A DNA stretch of 64,000 bases from Candidatus Moanabacter tarae (GTDB taxonomy: Bacteria > Verrucomicrobiota > Verrucomicrobiia > Opitutales > UBA2987). Shown here one piece after another: positions 35,794-45,157 of the stretch (position 1 is its first letter; every line of letters starts with the position of its first letter). The stretch spans positions 62,001 to 126,000 of the forward strand of contig CP029803.1 in assembly GCA_003226295.1 (NCBI GenBank), in the 5' to 3' direction. Under the pieces are notes generated by a model. That model had not been told where the DNA came from and ran no database searches. It saw only the letters and a program-made list of their open reading frames with translations. The position numbers were made by a program, and so were the translations under genes.

Positions 35794-36627
35794 CTAAATA
35801 GCTAGCGCAACTCCCGTTCCCCCTTCATCAGGTGGAAGGTATTCAATTCGCCGTAGAAAGCGTTCTCCAAAATCATAATTCGGCTGACCAGAAACGAAAC
35901 GCCAGAGGCGGACACGACGCATCATTTCGTAGCGGTGTTCATTGCCTTCCCAGCCGTGGTTAGTCGATAGAATTTCTGCGATTTTCGGATCATCCAGATC
36001 GGAGGTGTCGAAATTGCGAATCTGAGGTCGCGTTGGGTTGAGTCGCAACTTGTACATGAAACGGTCTCGACGCGTGTGATTGCTACGGGCCCCGTGCCAA
36101 ACGCGAGTGTTCCAAACATACATGGAGCCGGCATTGCATGATGCCCAGACCTTGCCCCGCATATGCTGGTAGAAAGTGATTTCACTGGTACGCACATTGC
36201 GAAACTGTGTGCCTGGTATCAGAAATGTGCCCCCCATCTCGTCCGGTGTATCAGCAGGAAAAAAGGAGAGCTGGATATCGAAGTAATTTTCGCGAAAATC
36301 AATCACCGAGTCCTGATGAGTATTGGGGCCATACATCTTTTTCGCTCCCACGAAATGAGCAGCGTGGTGATCATAAAGGGGACGTGGCCCAACTAGGGAA
36401 TCGATCAGACCTTTAACCTTCGGTAGCCGGAAGGCGTCGCCCAGAGCTGTACCTTTTGGCCAAGTTTCTTCAAAGGGTGTGCCAACGGTGTAGTACCCGC
36501 GCTTCTTTTTTGCCATTTCGACCAAACAGGCTTTGCACAGCTTTTTCGGTATCATGCTATCAAATTTAAGATAGCCAGATGCCACGAATTGAGCCATCTG
36601 TTTCGAATTTATTAAATACTTGTTCAC
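35794..36627 (-). CDS. Phytanoyl-CoA dioxygenase family protein (1)
   Basis: A 277-residue Fe(II)/2-oxoglutarate oxygenase of the PhyH type. The facial triad is complete: His104 and Asp106 in NTHQDSV and His178 in VWHGARSNHT, with Arg residues near 186-189 for 2-oxoglutarate. GGTFLIPGTQFRNV is the usual PGSH-like strand. It hydroxylates an unknown small molecule. Its ATG overlaps the stop of an upstream 100-residue gene by 4 bases (ATGA), indicating coupled translation. One of five PhyH-like genes in the window. Confidence 0.88.
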   Translation of the reverse strand: MNKYLINSKQMAQFVASGYLKFDSMIPKKLCKACLVEMAKKKRGYYTVGTPFEETWPKGTALGDAFRLPKVKGLIDSLVGPRPLYDHHAAHFVGAKKMYGPNTHQDSVIDFRENYFDIQLSFFPADTPDEMGGTFLIPGTQFRNVRTSEITFYQHMRGKVWASCNAGSMYVWNTRVWHGARSNHTRRDRFMYKLRLNPTRPQIRNFDTSDLDDPKIAEILSTNHGWEGNEHRYEMMRRVRLWRFVSGQPNYDFGERFLRRIEYLPPDEGGTGVALAI

Positions 36628-36926
36628 TTTTTTAATTTGGCTTTTTCGTCTTGCAGTTCGCGGTTTTTAGCTAGCACTGTTTGGTAGGGAAGGGGACCAT
36701 CTTCGTAGGCATCATCTGCAGAGCGAGGCTTGACTTCCGACATTTGGATGACTTGCCATCCATCCCTCATGGCCTCCATGGCATTGAGATAGGGTGGATC
36801 CGCCTCATCCGCAAGGTCGCTTATCCGGATACCCTTGGAGGCCTCGTAACGAGACCAACCAATTGCATCCGAGTCAAGTCCTGGTGTAGTTTGGAACAGA
36901 ACGAGAATATCTTGTACCAGGGGCAT
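36624..36926 (-). CDS. Small PhyH-coupled protein of unknown function
   Basis: A 100-residue protein with no recognised domain. A short core near residues 46-62, PYLNAMEAMRDGWQVIQ, matches PYKSVLDAIKDGWRVIS in the partial protein starting at 63650, so the two belong to one family. The C-terminus (KNRELQDEKAKLKK) looks like a short charged helix. It is translationally coupled to the PhyH gene through a 4-base overlap. It is probably a partner or regulator of the oxygenase; this is inferred only from position. Confidence 0.75.
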   Translation of the reverse strand: MPLVQDILVLFQTTPGLDSDAIGWSRYEASKGIRISDLADEADPPYLNAMEAMRDGWQVIQMSEVKPRSADDAYEDGPLPYQTVLAKNRELQDEKAKLKK

Positions 36927-37429
36927 CTTTCTACTCTTAAATACGAACGATTCTAAGATATCTGATCAAAAATGTCTATTAGAAGCCACCAGAACAGTGG
37001 AACTCTCCAGACCTTCGATTTCAGACACGATTGTGAATTACAACGCAAGTTGCAACAGGTTTCCTCCTTTCTATTTGCTATGTGTTTGTTATCTAGTGTC
37101 GAAGATGCCAGACAGGAACCCCAAGATCGGAGCTGGACGGAGCCTCTAGAGCTCTAAACAATGTTGACGTAAAGGTCGCGCAACATTGGCCTGTATCGGC
37201 CCTAGTGCAAATTAATAAAGAAGAGGCTAAGAGAAATTTCGATAGGGTCATGCATATTCAAGCCTCTGATAACTAGTGAAATATACTAATGAATTATCAG
37301 AAAGGGATAAATACTGATTTCGGTTATTTATTCTTTGAGTCCTGAACAACCAAGACATTTCCAGCGGCTCTCTGCGGTGTCACGGAACAGGAGGGATGAG
37401 ATAGTTCCCGGTTCCATGGAATTACTAAG
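36927..37429. other. Gap between two PhyH genes: no gene seen
   Basis: About 500 bases without a convincing gene. Short frames here have no homologous look or ribosome site. Confidence 0.5.
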
Positions 37430-38233
37430 CTAATCGTAGTTACTGCTGATATGGTTACCCATCAGGCGTAGTTGGCGAGGCGAGGATTGCTCTAGGATTT
37501 GTTTGTCGAATTGGAACTTATTAAGATAGGGTGGATATTTCTGAGTGATCATACGTTGGGCGTAATGGACCTGAAGGAGGTATCGAGTACGTCCGCTTGT
37601 ATTAGGAGTACCTCGGTGCCACACTTCACAGCGAAAGACGATGCAGTCACCAGCATTGCAGAGAATGCTCTGTTCACCAGTTCCATTGAATTTTGTTTCT
37701 CCTTCTCTGGGCTGACGTCCGGATCGATGGCTGCCGGGCACGAAATTTGTTGGCCCCAATTCCTCGGTCAGGTCGTCGAGATAATAATGTGCGGTGGTAA
37801 TATAGATTGGGATCTTGATCTCCGGCATTTTCATCACGGATTCTGGCAAAGTCAGTGGTTGCCAGTCGGTATGGAGTTTTTGCGGTGGTCGGCCTGTTCC
37901 TGTCATCCAGGCTGTCATCCCGATGCAGTGGCAATCATCTCCATGCACCATCTCGATAAGGTCGATGATCTCGGGTCGGTCTAGGTAAGAAAGGAAGATT
38001 GGGTCTCGGTTAAAGACATTGTTGATACTCTTGTTGAGAAAGGGTTGTTCAGGAGGTTCGGTATGCCTGTCGAAACTTTCCTCTATCGCGGTCAACCGAT
38101 CCATTGCCGCACGCAAATCTGAGATTTCTGAATTTCTAAGAACTTTGGGGAAGTAGGCGAAACCTTCCTCCTCCATCGCCTGAACATAATCCGCTAGATT
38201 TTCTCTTGGGGACAGGGGTAACGACGTTTCCAT
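37430..38233 (-). CDS. Phytanoyl-CoA dioxygenase family protein (2)
   Basis: A 267-residue PhyH-type 2-oxoglutarate oxygenase. His121 and Asp123 (KLHTDWQ) and His206 (EVWHRGTP) form the iron site, and Arg215 or 217 (SGRTRY) would bind 2-oxoglutarate. NFVPGSHRSGRQP is the conserved PGSH segment. It has lower similarity to the 35794 protein than expected for a recent duplicate, so it probably has its own substrate. It is divergent from the next PhyH gene. Confidence 0.88.
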   Translation of the reverse strand: METSLPLSPRENLADYVQAMEEEGFAYFPKVLRNSEISDLRAAMDRLTAIEESFDRHTEPPEQPFLNKSINNVFNRDPIFLSYLDRPEIIDLIEMVHGDDCHCIGMTAWMTGTGRPPQKLHTDWQPLTLPESVMKMPEIKIPIYITTAHYYLDDLTEELGPTNFVPGSHRSGRQPREGETKFNGTGEQSILCNAGDCIVFRCEVWHRGTPNTSGRTRYLLQVHYAQRMITQKYPPYLNKFQFDKQILEQSSPRQLRLMGNHISSNYD

Positions 38234-38379
38234 AGGATTTTGAATTCTTCCGGAAGGAACTTAAGGAGTCCAGTTTTAATCAATTTTGAAATGTAGGATT
38301 ACAGTGGTCCAGTCTCCGTCTTCGTTTCGACCAAGACGGTTGACCTATTTTAGTTCTCTGATATAAGTATGTATTAACA

Positions 38380-39240
38380 ATGAGTGTATCACTGGGTACA
38401 GAGCAGCCCCTTTATAAATATCACTTTCAGCCTGAAGACCACTCCGAGGCTATCAGTTGTCTTTTAGAGAATGGGTTCTGCGTTATTCGCTGTTTGATTG
38501 GGGAAGGGGTGATCCAGGCCCTTAAAGACTCCATTGACGAGCACCTGGATCAAGATCGGACACTTCCTTTGGCCTCTAATCGGTATCACGTTGCTTTTGT
38601 AGAGGTTTGTGAAACTCTCTGGAACTTAGTCGACAATGGTCCTTATTGGGATTTTATCTGCGCAGTTCACGGTACGTCCAATCTGTGCCTCCATCGTTCG
38701 GCAGCGATTCTCCGGACGGCTGGAGAATCAATGGGTAAGTGGCACAGCGATTTTCGTGGAGACATTAAAAATCCAAGAAATGTTAACGAGGTGCTAAATC
38801 GATTTCCTATACCCAGTGGGCTCTGGTTTTACCTGAATGGCAGCCACCCAGATCGGGGTGGCATTGCAGTGATCGAGAAGTCCCATTTACCTGGTTGGAA
38901 ACCGCTTGGCTATGAGTTCTCCCCAGAGGGGGGCATTTACCGAATTGGGGAAGATGAAAACAAAGTTTGTAGTGACATGGATGTGCCAGGGTGCGTAGCG
39001 ATTAGGGCGGAGCCAGGAGATTTAATCTGCTTTGCGGATCGGACCTATCATGCAAATATGACAACGAATGAACGTCGCTATTCCTGTGGGATCGGCTGGC
39101 GCCCTAAGAGTTATCGGGTCATAGCTCCGTGGCCTTTAACGAAGTCCGCAATCACAATGATTGATCGACTTCCCGAGCGTCTGAAGACCTACACCGAGGG
39201 TTACACGGGACTGGATACGAATTGGAAGGGAAGTGGGTGA
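38380..39240 (+). CDS. Phytanoyl-CoA dioxygenase family protein (3)
   Basis: A 286-residue PhyH-like oxygenase. His122 and Asp124 lie in GKWHSDFRGD, His224 in RTYHANMTTN, with Arg232-233 nearby, so the iron and 2-oxoglutarate sites are intact. The segment SGLWFYLNGSHPDRGGIAVIEKSHLPGW replaces the standard PGSH strand (here EKSH). Divergent from the previous PhyH gene by about 145 bases. No substrate is known. Confidence 0.85.
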   Translation: MSVSLGTEQPLYKYHFQPEDHSEAISCLLENGFCVIRCLIGEGVIQALKDSIDEHLDQDRTLPLASNRYHVAFVEVCETLWNLVDNGPYWDFICAVHGTSNLCLHRSAAILRTAGESMGKWHSDFRGDIKNPRNVNEVLNRFPIPSGLWFYLNGSHPDRGGIAVIEKSHLPGWKPLGYEFSPEGGIYRIGEDENKVCSDMDVPGCVAIRAEPGDLICFADRTYHANMTTNERRYSCGIGWRPKSYRVIAPWPLTKSAITMIDRLPERLKTYTEGYTGLDTNWKGSG

Positions 39241-39407
39241 AACTTTGGAATATCGGCGCCGTTTAATAACGGGAGTTTGAATGGTTGGGATGTAGAAGAT
39301 GTCGAGAAGGCTGTGAACAATAAGCAAATGTATTCAAGTAATTTCCTTCATTGTAGCTTGGCTCAATGACCGAGTTCTGACATTTCTATGCTAGAAGGCG
39401 GAAAATA

Positions 39408-40058
39408 ATGGCAACTGAAGAAAGAGTACTCTGTTTCAAGAGAAAGTTATTTGATCAATTGGGGGAGTTTCAGGGAATTTGCCTTGATGTAGAAAGATAC
39501 CTGCCTGTTATAACTTCATCGAATAATCTTTGCTACCTTAATCGGAGTGATGCTGAAGTTGACAGGTCCTTTAAGCAACTGATTCCTTACGTTTTGATTT
39601 TCTGGGGAAGAAAAATACTGCGCTATAGGCGCGGTAAAAAGGGGCAAGAGTCACGATTGCATGGTCTCTATTCCATAGGGATTGGCGGACATATTTCAGA
39701 GGACGATCACGGGTTGTTTTCTAGCGACCAGGGTTACCAAGAAGGCATGCGGCGTGAGCTCATGGAAGAGGTGGCGATTGGTGAAGTTAAGGATGCTGCT
39801 GTTGGACTTATTAACGATGATGATACCGATGTAGGTGCCGTTCATTTTGGAGTCGTTCACGTCTTGACGATTCCTGATCCCAAAGTCGCGCGTGGTCGTG
39901 ATGGGATTACTGGGCTGGAGTTTGTTTCCTTGGATAGGGCGGTGAGTGAGATTTCTAGCTATGAGTCATGGTCGCAGATCTGCATTGAAAATATCGATAA
40001 GCTCCTATCGAGAGCTGCAGACAGGGGAATCGATGTTCTTGGGCAGTTGTTGATCTAG
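39408..40058 (+). CDS. Nudix-domain protein (COG4112-like)
   Basis: A 216-residue cytosolic protein. The Nudix helix is visible at about 109-122: GYQEGMRRELMEEV, with the RExxEE core. It follows IGIGGHISEDD, where GGH starts the Nudix loop. An N-terminal extension of about 60 residues and the LRYRRGKKGQESRLHGLYSIG segment resemble the predicted phosphoesterases of COG4112. Nudix enzymes hydrolyse nucleoside diphosphates linked to another group; the substrate is not known. Confidence 0.85.
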   Translation: MATEERVLCFKRKLFDQLGEFQGICLDVERYLPVITSSNNLCYLNRSDAEVDRSFKQLIPYVLIFWGRKILRYRRGKKGQESRLHGLYSIGIGGHISEDDHGLFSSDQGYQEGMRRELMEEVAIGEVKDAAVGLINDDDTDVGAVHFGVVHVLTIPDPKVARGRDGITGLEFVSLDRAVSEISSYESWSQICIENIDKLLSRAADRGIDVLGQLLI

Positions 40059-40097
40059 GAGAGTCAGATCGAACTATTACTCGATCGCGAGCTATTG

Positions 40098-43000
40098 CTA
40101 ATTTGTCTCATCATGTCCTTCGAGGACCGTGTTTCCCTCTCGTACTTTCTCAGGTGTTCTGATTTCCACCGAACCCTCGGCTAATGGTAGGCCATAGAGT
40201 TTTCTGAAGGCGATGCCGATATCGTTGAAAATAAGGGCCACAGTGGGAACAAGAATCAAAGTTATGAAGGTCGCGAAGAGTACTCCCCACCCTAATGAGA
40301 TACCCATGGGTACCATGAACTGTGCTTGCCGGCTCTCTTCGAACATGAGTGGCATCAGGCCTACGAAGGTAGTTAAGGAAGTTAATATTACAGGACGGAA
40401 GCGCCGCGCTCCGGCGAGGCGGACTGCCTCTGGCAGTGACATTCCCTCGCGTCGCTGCCTATTCACAAAATCTACTAATACTAGACTGTCGTTAACAACT
40501 ACGCCAGACAGGGCGAGCATACCGAGGACAGACATCATGCTAATAACATGATTTTGCGAGGGGAATAAGGACATGATGACATGCCCTAAAATGGAGCCAA
40601 CAACCCCGAAAGGTATGACCGACATGATAATTAAAGGCTGGCTGTAACTTTTGAACGGGATTGCTAATAGGACGTAAATAAGGACGAGGACAAATATTAT
40701 TCCACGTTGGAATTCTACAAAATTATCACGGACTTCGCGCGCCCTCCCTCTAAGCCCATACTCTAGACCTGGGTATCTTCCAAAGAGTTCTGGAAGATAG
40801 TTTTCTTCAATTTCGGTCTGGATGGTTTCGACATCTACTTCATCTTCGTCTGCATCCGCCCTCACTTCAATGACTCGTTTGCGGTCGACACGGAGAATCG
40901 AAGGCGGACTCTTGCCGGGTACGATCTCAGCAACGGTCTCAAATGGCACTTCTGTCCCGTTGCCGGTTCGTATCATCATAGTATGGAGACTGGCTATAGA
41001 TTTCCGTTGCTTTTCAGGGTAACGTACCATTACCCGTACGTCATCGCGACCCCTCTGGATCCGTTGTGCTTCAGAACCAAAGAAAGCCTGTCGAACTTGC
41101 CTGGCTAACTGCGTAGCTGTTACCCCTAAGTGCTCTGCCTCGCGCTTCAATTTCAATTCAAATTCATCGGTTGCCCGGTCGAAGGAGTCCTCGATGTCAT
41201 AGAGTCCATTATAGGTTGCCAGCTTCTTCTGGAGCTCGTTTGATGCCGTTTTCAAATCTTCTACGTTTGGACCGATAAGTGTAAAAGAGAGTGCCGAGCC
41301 GCTCCTCCAACCAAAGGAAAAGCTGAGTTGTTCCGCCTCTGGAATTGGCGGTACGCGGTTTCGCAGAGCCATTGTCAACTGCATGCTGCCGTAGTTTATA
41401 CCGCTCTGCTCTGTGGGAATCATCTCCACGATCACCTCCCCTTTTTCCGCTACACCGGCATTGTTTCTGGACCTAGAACGGCCTTGGAAAGGGTGACCTC
41501 CAGTAGCCGCGAAGATGTTTTTAATTATCTTGCGTCCGTGTTCCTCTTCTAGCTCCTTCTCTAAGGAAAGGGCCGCAGACTCAATTTTTTCAATATGCCC
41601 ATTGGTGGTTTCAAAGGTCGTCCCCGGTGGCATAATCAAGGAAATACTCACCGTATCCCGTGGTATGCGCGGGAAATTTCTCCAAGCAATTCTCCCACTT
41701 AGGATAAGGCAAATGAAGATAAGCAATATTGCTAAAAAGGTAGCTAGAGTTGCATAGCGGTAGTTAAGGCAGCAATGCAATGTCGGCCGATAGATTTTAT
41801 CCACGAAGTTCTCCAAACCATTGGCAAAAAGTCGCTGAAAGCGAATGAGGGCATTCAGATTCGTCGTCCCTTCTCTCAGGTTTTTGCAATGTTTTAGGTG
41901 GGCAGGAAGAATCAGCTTTGATTCCACTAAGGAAAATATTAGAACGGGTATTACTACGATGGGTATCTGTTTGAAAAAAGTCCCGCGTATACCGGTCATG
42001 GCCGCGAGTGGATAGAACGCAACCATAGTAGTGAGGATACCGAATGTTACGGGAATGGCCACTTCCTGCGTGCCTCTTATAGAAGCAGTTAGGGAATCTT
42101 CCCCACGTTGCATGTGTTGAAATACGTTCTCGCCAGTTACGATGGCATCATCTACCACGATTCCCAAAACCAAGATAAAGGAAAAAAGAGTGATAAGATT
42201 TAGAGAAACCCCTAGCAGTGGGAGAAGCATGAAGGCACCAGAGAAGGCTATAGGTATTCCCCATGCTACCCAAAAAGCTAACATCGGTCGGAGAAATAGA
42301 GCCAGTACTAACATGACGAGGATGAATCCAAAGGTGGCACTACCCTTGAGTGTCAGCAGACGTTGCTGGATGCGTTCTGAATCGTCGTCCCAGTAATCAA
42401 TTACGACTCTCGAAGGCAGCGTTTCGCGAATGCCGCTTATATAATTTCTAACCGAATGGCCGATCTCGATAGCGTCTTGATTTCCTGATCGGTAGACATT
42501 GATTCCAATAGCTCGACGACCGTTAAATCGAGCTACGATCGGGGTCTCGTCAAAACCGTCCGTTACAGAAGCAATATCTCCAACCGAAATACGTGTGCCG
42601 TCTTCTCTAGTTAGAACTACGATGCGAGAGAATTCTTCGGTGGTATAGGCCTGCTCATTTGTTCGCAAGAGGATGCTTCCGCCCTCGGCCATAATCCTCC
42701 CTGCCGAAAGATTGATGGAGGAATTCCGAATTGACTGGACAACTGAATCAAAGGTCAGTCCGTACCGTTTCAAAGTTATTTCCGAAACCTCAAGACCGAT
42801 TTCGTAAGGCCGTACCGCTTGTAGTGAGGCCAGGGAAATATTAGGTAACGACATTAATTCGTCGCGGAGGCGCTCTCCGAGACGCTTCAGGTGCATCTCA
42901 CTCATGTCAGCGGCGAGAACTACGGTGATCACACGTTCCTGATAGTCTACCAAGGAAACTTGGGGGCGTTCCGCGTCAACCGGGAAGTTGGGAATTGCAT

Positions 43001-43343
43001 CAATCAAGTTCTTTATCTCATCGAGCGTCTTTCCCAGGTCGTAACCATCCTCGATTTCGATGGACACAGTACCGGAATTTGATGAAGCACGACTCTCAAT
43101 CTCCTTAATGCCTTGGACACTGTAGATTGCTTCCTCAATACGCGTGAGAATCGCCTTTTCGACTTCCGTAGGAGTTGACCCTCGATAGGGGACGGCGACT
43201 ACGACCCTCCGCAGAGGAAAATCGGGAAATTCCCGCAGTACGATCTTGTAAACTGCCGCATAGACTCCTAATGCCAGGATGGCAACCATCAGCAGATTGG
43301 CGGCTACCCCGTTACGGGCAAACCATTCAATGATGCTTTTCAT
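40098..43343 (-). CDS. RND efflux transporter permease (HAE1/AcrB-like)
   Basis: A 1081-residue inner-membrane proton-driven exporter with 12 membrane segments and two large periplasmic loops. Motifs include the N-terminal IIEWFARNGVAANLLM, GIVVDDAIVTGENVFQHMQRGE on segment 4 with the paired Asp of the proton path, and LSGVVVNDSLVLVDFVNRQRREG in the second half. It starts 7 bases after the adaptor gene. No TolC-type outer-membrane gene is adjacent. The cargo, such as lipids, metals or toxins, is unknown; sequence features place it in the HAE rather than the heavy-metal HME branch. Confidence 0.95.
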   Translation of the reverse strand: MKSIIEWFARNGVAANLLMVAILALGVYAAVYKIVLREFPDFPLRRVVVAVPYRGSTPTEVEKAILTRIEEAIYSVQGIKEIESRASSNSGTVSIEIEDGYDLGKTLDEIKNLIDAIPNFPVDAERPQVSLVDYQERVITVVLAADMSEMHLKRLGERLRDELMSLPNISLASLQAVRPYEIGLEVSEITLKRYGLTFDSVVQSIRNSSINLSAGRIMAEGGSILLRTNEQAYTTEEFSRIVVLTREDGTRISVGDIASVTDGFDETPIVARFNGRRAIGINVYRSGNQDAIEIGHSVRNYISGIRETLPSRVVIDYWDDDSERIQQRLLTLKGSATFGFILVMLVLALFLRPMLAFWVAWGIPIAFSGAFMLLPLLGVSLNLITLFSFILVLGIVVDDAIVTGENVFQHMQRGEDSLTASIRGTQEVAIPVTFGILTTMVAFYPLAAMTGIRGTFFKQIPIVVIPVLIFSLVESKLILPAHLKHCKNLREGTTNLNALIRFQRLFANGLENFVDKIYRPTLHCCLNYRYATLATFLAILLIFICLILSGRIAWRNFPRIPRDTVSISLIMPPGTTFETTNGHIEKIESAALSLEKELEEEHGRKIIKNIFAATGGHPFQGRSRSRNNAGVAEKGEVIVEMIPTEQSGINYGSMQLTMALRNRVPPIPEAEQLSFSFGWRSGSALSFTLIGPNVEDLKTASNELQKKLATYNGLYDIEDSFDRATDEFELKLKREAEHLGVTATQLARQVRQAFFGSEAQRIQRGRDDVRVMVRYPEKQRKSIASLHTMMIRTGNGTEVPFETVAEIVPGKSPPSILRVDRKRVIEVRADADEDEVDVETIQTEIEENYLPELFGRYPGLEYGLRGRAREVRDNFVEFQRGIIFVLVLIYVLLAIPFKSYSQPLIIMSVIPFGVVGSILGHVIMSLFPSQNHVISMMSVLGMLALSGVVVNDSLVLVDFVNRQRREGMSLPEAVRLAGARRFRPVILTSLTTFVGLMPLMFEESRQAQFMVPMGISLGWGVLFATFITLILVPTVALIFNDIGIAFRKLYGLPLAEGSVEIRTPEKVREGNTVLEGHDETN

Positions 43344-43350
43344 ATTCCTA

Positions 43351-44802
43351 TCATCTCATTCTGCTTGGTCTTTGTCCTTGTTTGCTAGAAAGGTTGATCC
43401 CTTGGCTTTTAGCCCAATCTCTTATTTCTCTCGTCGCAAGTTGGATCCCTTGTAGATCGCCTTTGCTGACAGCCTCGTCTAGCTTCTGTTTAAGATTTTC
43501 GGGCAAGGCCTTGTCCGCGGGAATTTTTGCCATCAAGTGAGCAACAAGGGATCCATGTCCCCTATCCATAATCGGCTTCTGTCTTGCCGGTTCGATCACA
43601 TTGGTATCCATCAAGGAGTCACCGTTTTGCGCAAAGTCTTCTTGTTCTTTCGCGAGGACTGGGAGCCCCTCAAGCACTAGAGGGAGGTCTGTCAGGTTCA
43701 GGAGATCACCTGCAGTAATTCCTTCCCCAACCACGATGTGCTCATCATCATGCCAAAGGATCTCCACGTCCGTTCGTCTCAAACGGTTCTCGTTGTCCAC
43801 TGTTAGCACATATTGATTTTCTTTTAAGAGTTTTCGTGGCAGGACGAATACTTCCGTTATGGTTTTCCCAGTAATCTCAGCCAACACAAATGTTCCCACT
43901 TTAAGGGGCGGTTTTTTGCTCTCTGTTCGACCATATGGATTACTTATTTGGGCGATGACGAATAATTGTCGGCTGCGTGTGTCGATGGCCCCCTCGGCCC
44001 GCACAACACGACCTTCCCATTGATAGGTGGCACCAGCCGAAGTGTGTCTCAAAAAAACCACAGGGCTATCAGGGAAATCCGGATTCTCTCCCCGATAGAC
44101 TTCTTCGAGGTTGAGATATCGAAGTTGATTCTCCGTCAGTGGCAGACGTACTTCGGCAAAATCTACCGCGTAAATACGAGCCAGTTGGATTCCCTGCGAA
44201 ACGAATTGACCAACATCTACATTTTTCTGTAGCACCCGCCCGGCGAAGGGCGCACGTATACTAGTCCTCTCAAGATTTTTCCTAGCGGTTGCCACTCTTG
44301 ATTGAGCTGCAGCTACCTTTGCCTTCGCCAATTGATAATACGGTTCTCGTCGTGCAAGAGATGAAGGTGTACCCAGGTTTAATCTTTCGAGATCCAATTG
44401 GGCTTGTTCGTAGCGGGCCTTTTCTTCCTCTAATTCGAGTTCTCTCTGAATTAGAGTCGACTCTGCCACAGTCAATTCCATCGCATAGTCACTGGGATCG
44501 ATTTTCAATAGTATATCACCTTCCTCGAAGAATCCTCCTTCCCTGAAGCTGGGGGATATGGATATAATCCGACCTCGGACTTCAGTTGCCAACGCACTTT
44601 GCGTTCGTGCCCTTACCGTGCCCTGAGACTTCAGAATTACGGTGTACTCCCTTGGCTTTGCGACTAGAACATCAACTTCCGGGGTTGTCGAACGGGTAGG
44701 GCGCTGCCGGGGTTCGGGTTTTGTCGCAATCAGGTACCACCCCATGGATATGGCGATCCCGAGAATCAAAAACGGCAATGAAATCCTAATAACTCTCATC
44801 AC
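43351..44802 (-). CDS. RND efflux periplasmic adaptor (HlyD/MFP family) with C-terminal extension
   Basis: A 483-residue membrane-fusion protein. A single N-terminal anchor (VIRISLPFLILGIAISMGWYLI) is followed by the barrel-sandwich hairpin: VRARTQSALATEVRGRIISISPSFREGG, a coiled coil of about 60 residues, and ERTSIRAPFAGRVLQKNVDVGQFV, a standard lipoyl-type hybrid motif. The last 80 residues or so (from about 400) are not part of the usual adaptor: they are charged and helical (LKQKLDEAVSKGDLQGIQ) and of unknown role. It precedes the permease gene by 7 bases. Confidence 0.93.
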   Translation of the reverse strand: MMRVIRISLPFLILGIAISMGWYLIATKPEPRQRPTRSTTPEVDVLVAKPREYTVILKSQGTVRARTQSALATEVRGRIISISPSFREGGFFEEGDILLKIDPSDYAMELTVAESTLIQRELELEEEKARYEQAQLDLERLNLGTPSSLARREPYYQLAKAKVAAAQSRVATARKNLERTSIRAPFAGRVLQKNVDVGQFVSQGIQLARIYAVDFAEVRLPLTENQLRYLNLEEVYRGENPDFPDSPVVFLRHTSAGATYQWEGRVVRAEGAIDTRSRQLFVIAQISNPYGRTESKKPPLKVGTFVLAEITGKTITEVFVLPRKLLKENQYVLTVDNENRLRRTDVEILWHDDEHIVVGEGITAGDLLNLTDLPLVLEGLPVLAKEQEDFAQNGDSLMDTNVIEPARQKPIMDRGHGSLVAHLMAKIPADKALPENLKQKLDEAVSKGDLQGIQLATREIRDWAKSQGINLSSKQGQRPSRMR

Positions 44803-45157
44803 TTAACTCTAAACCGAAAATACAGTAGGGCTGGGCTTTTAATAAGAGCGCAAATCTTTAGTTCGGCCCTTTTGTAACTATGGTAATTGAAATTGGTCAT
44901 TTGCGTGTGCATGTAAATATTGAGGGACGAAGTTGAGGATCTGAGAATTCTCTGAAGGGGGATGCTGTAGGGAAATATCCTAGCTAAGGAAGGGTTGCCG
45001 ATGGTGTACTGAATTGCTACTGTATCAGGTAAGCGAGTAGGATAGGGAACGACGCTTCCAATGTGGGCGGGGTTGTGTCTTGTAGTAGAAGGTCTTTGGC
45101 GAATATCGGGTCAATCTCGGATTGCTGAGAAGTTGGAATAGTCGCTGAAATTCCAGG
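44803..45157. other. Gap upstream of the RND operon: no gene seen
   Basis: About 355 bases with no convincing gene or RNA. It should hold the promoter of the efflux operon and the end of the next PhyH transcript; no clear repressor palindrome or TetR/MarR gene was found beside it. Confidence 0.5.
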
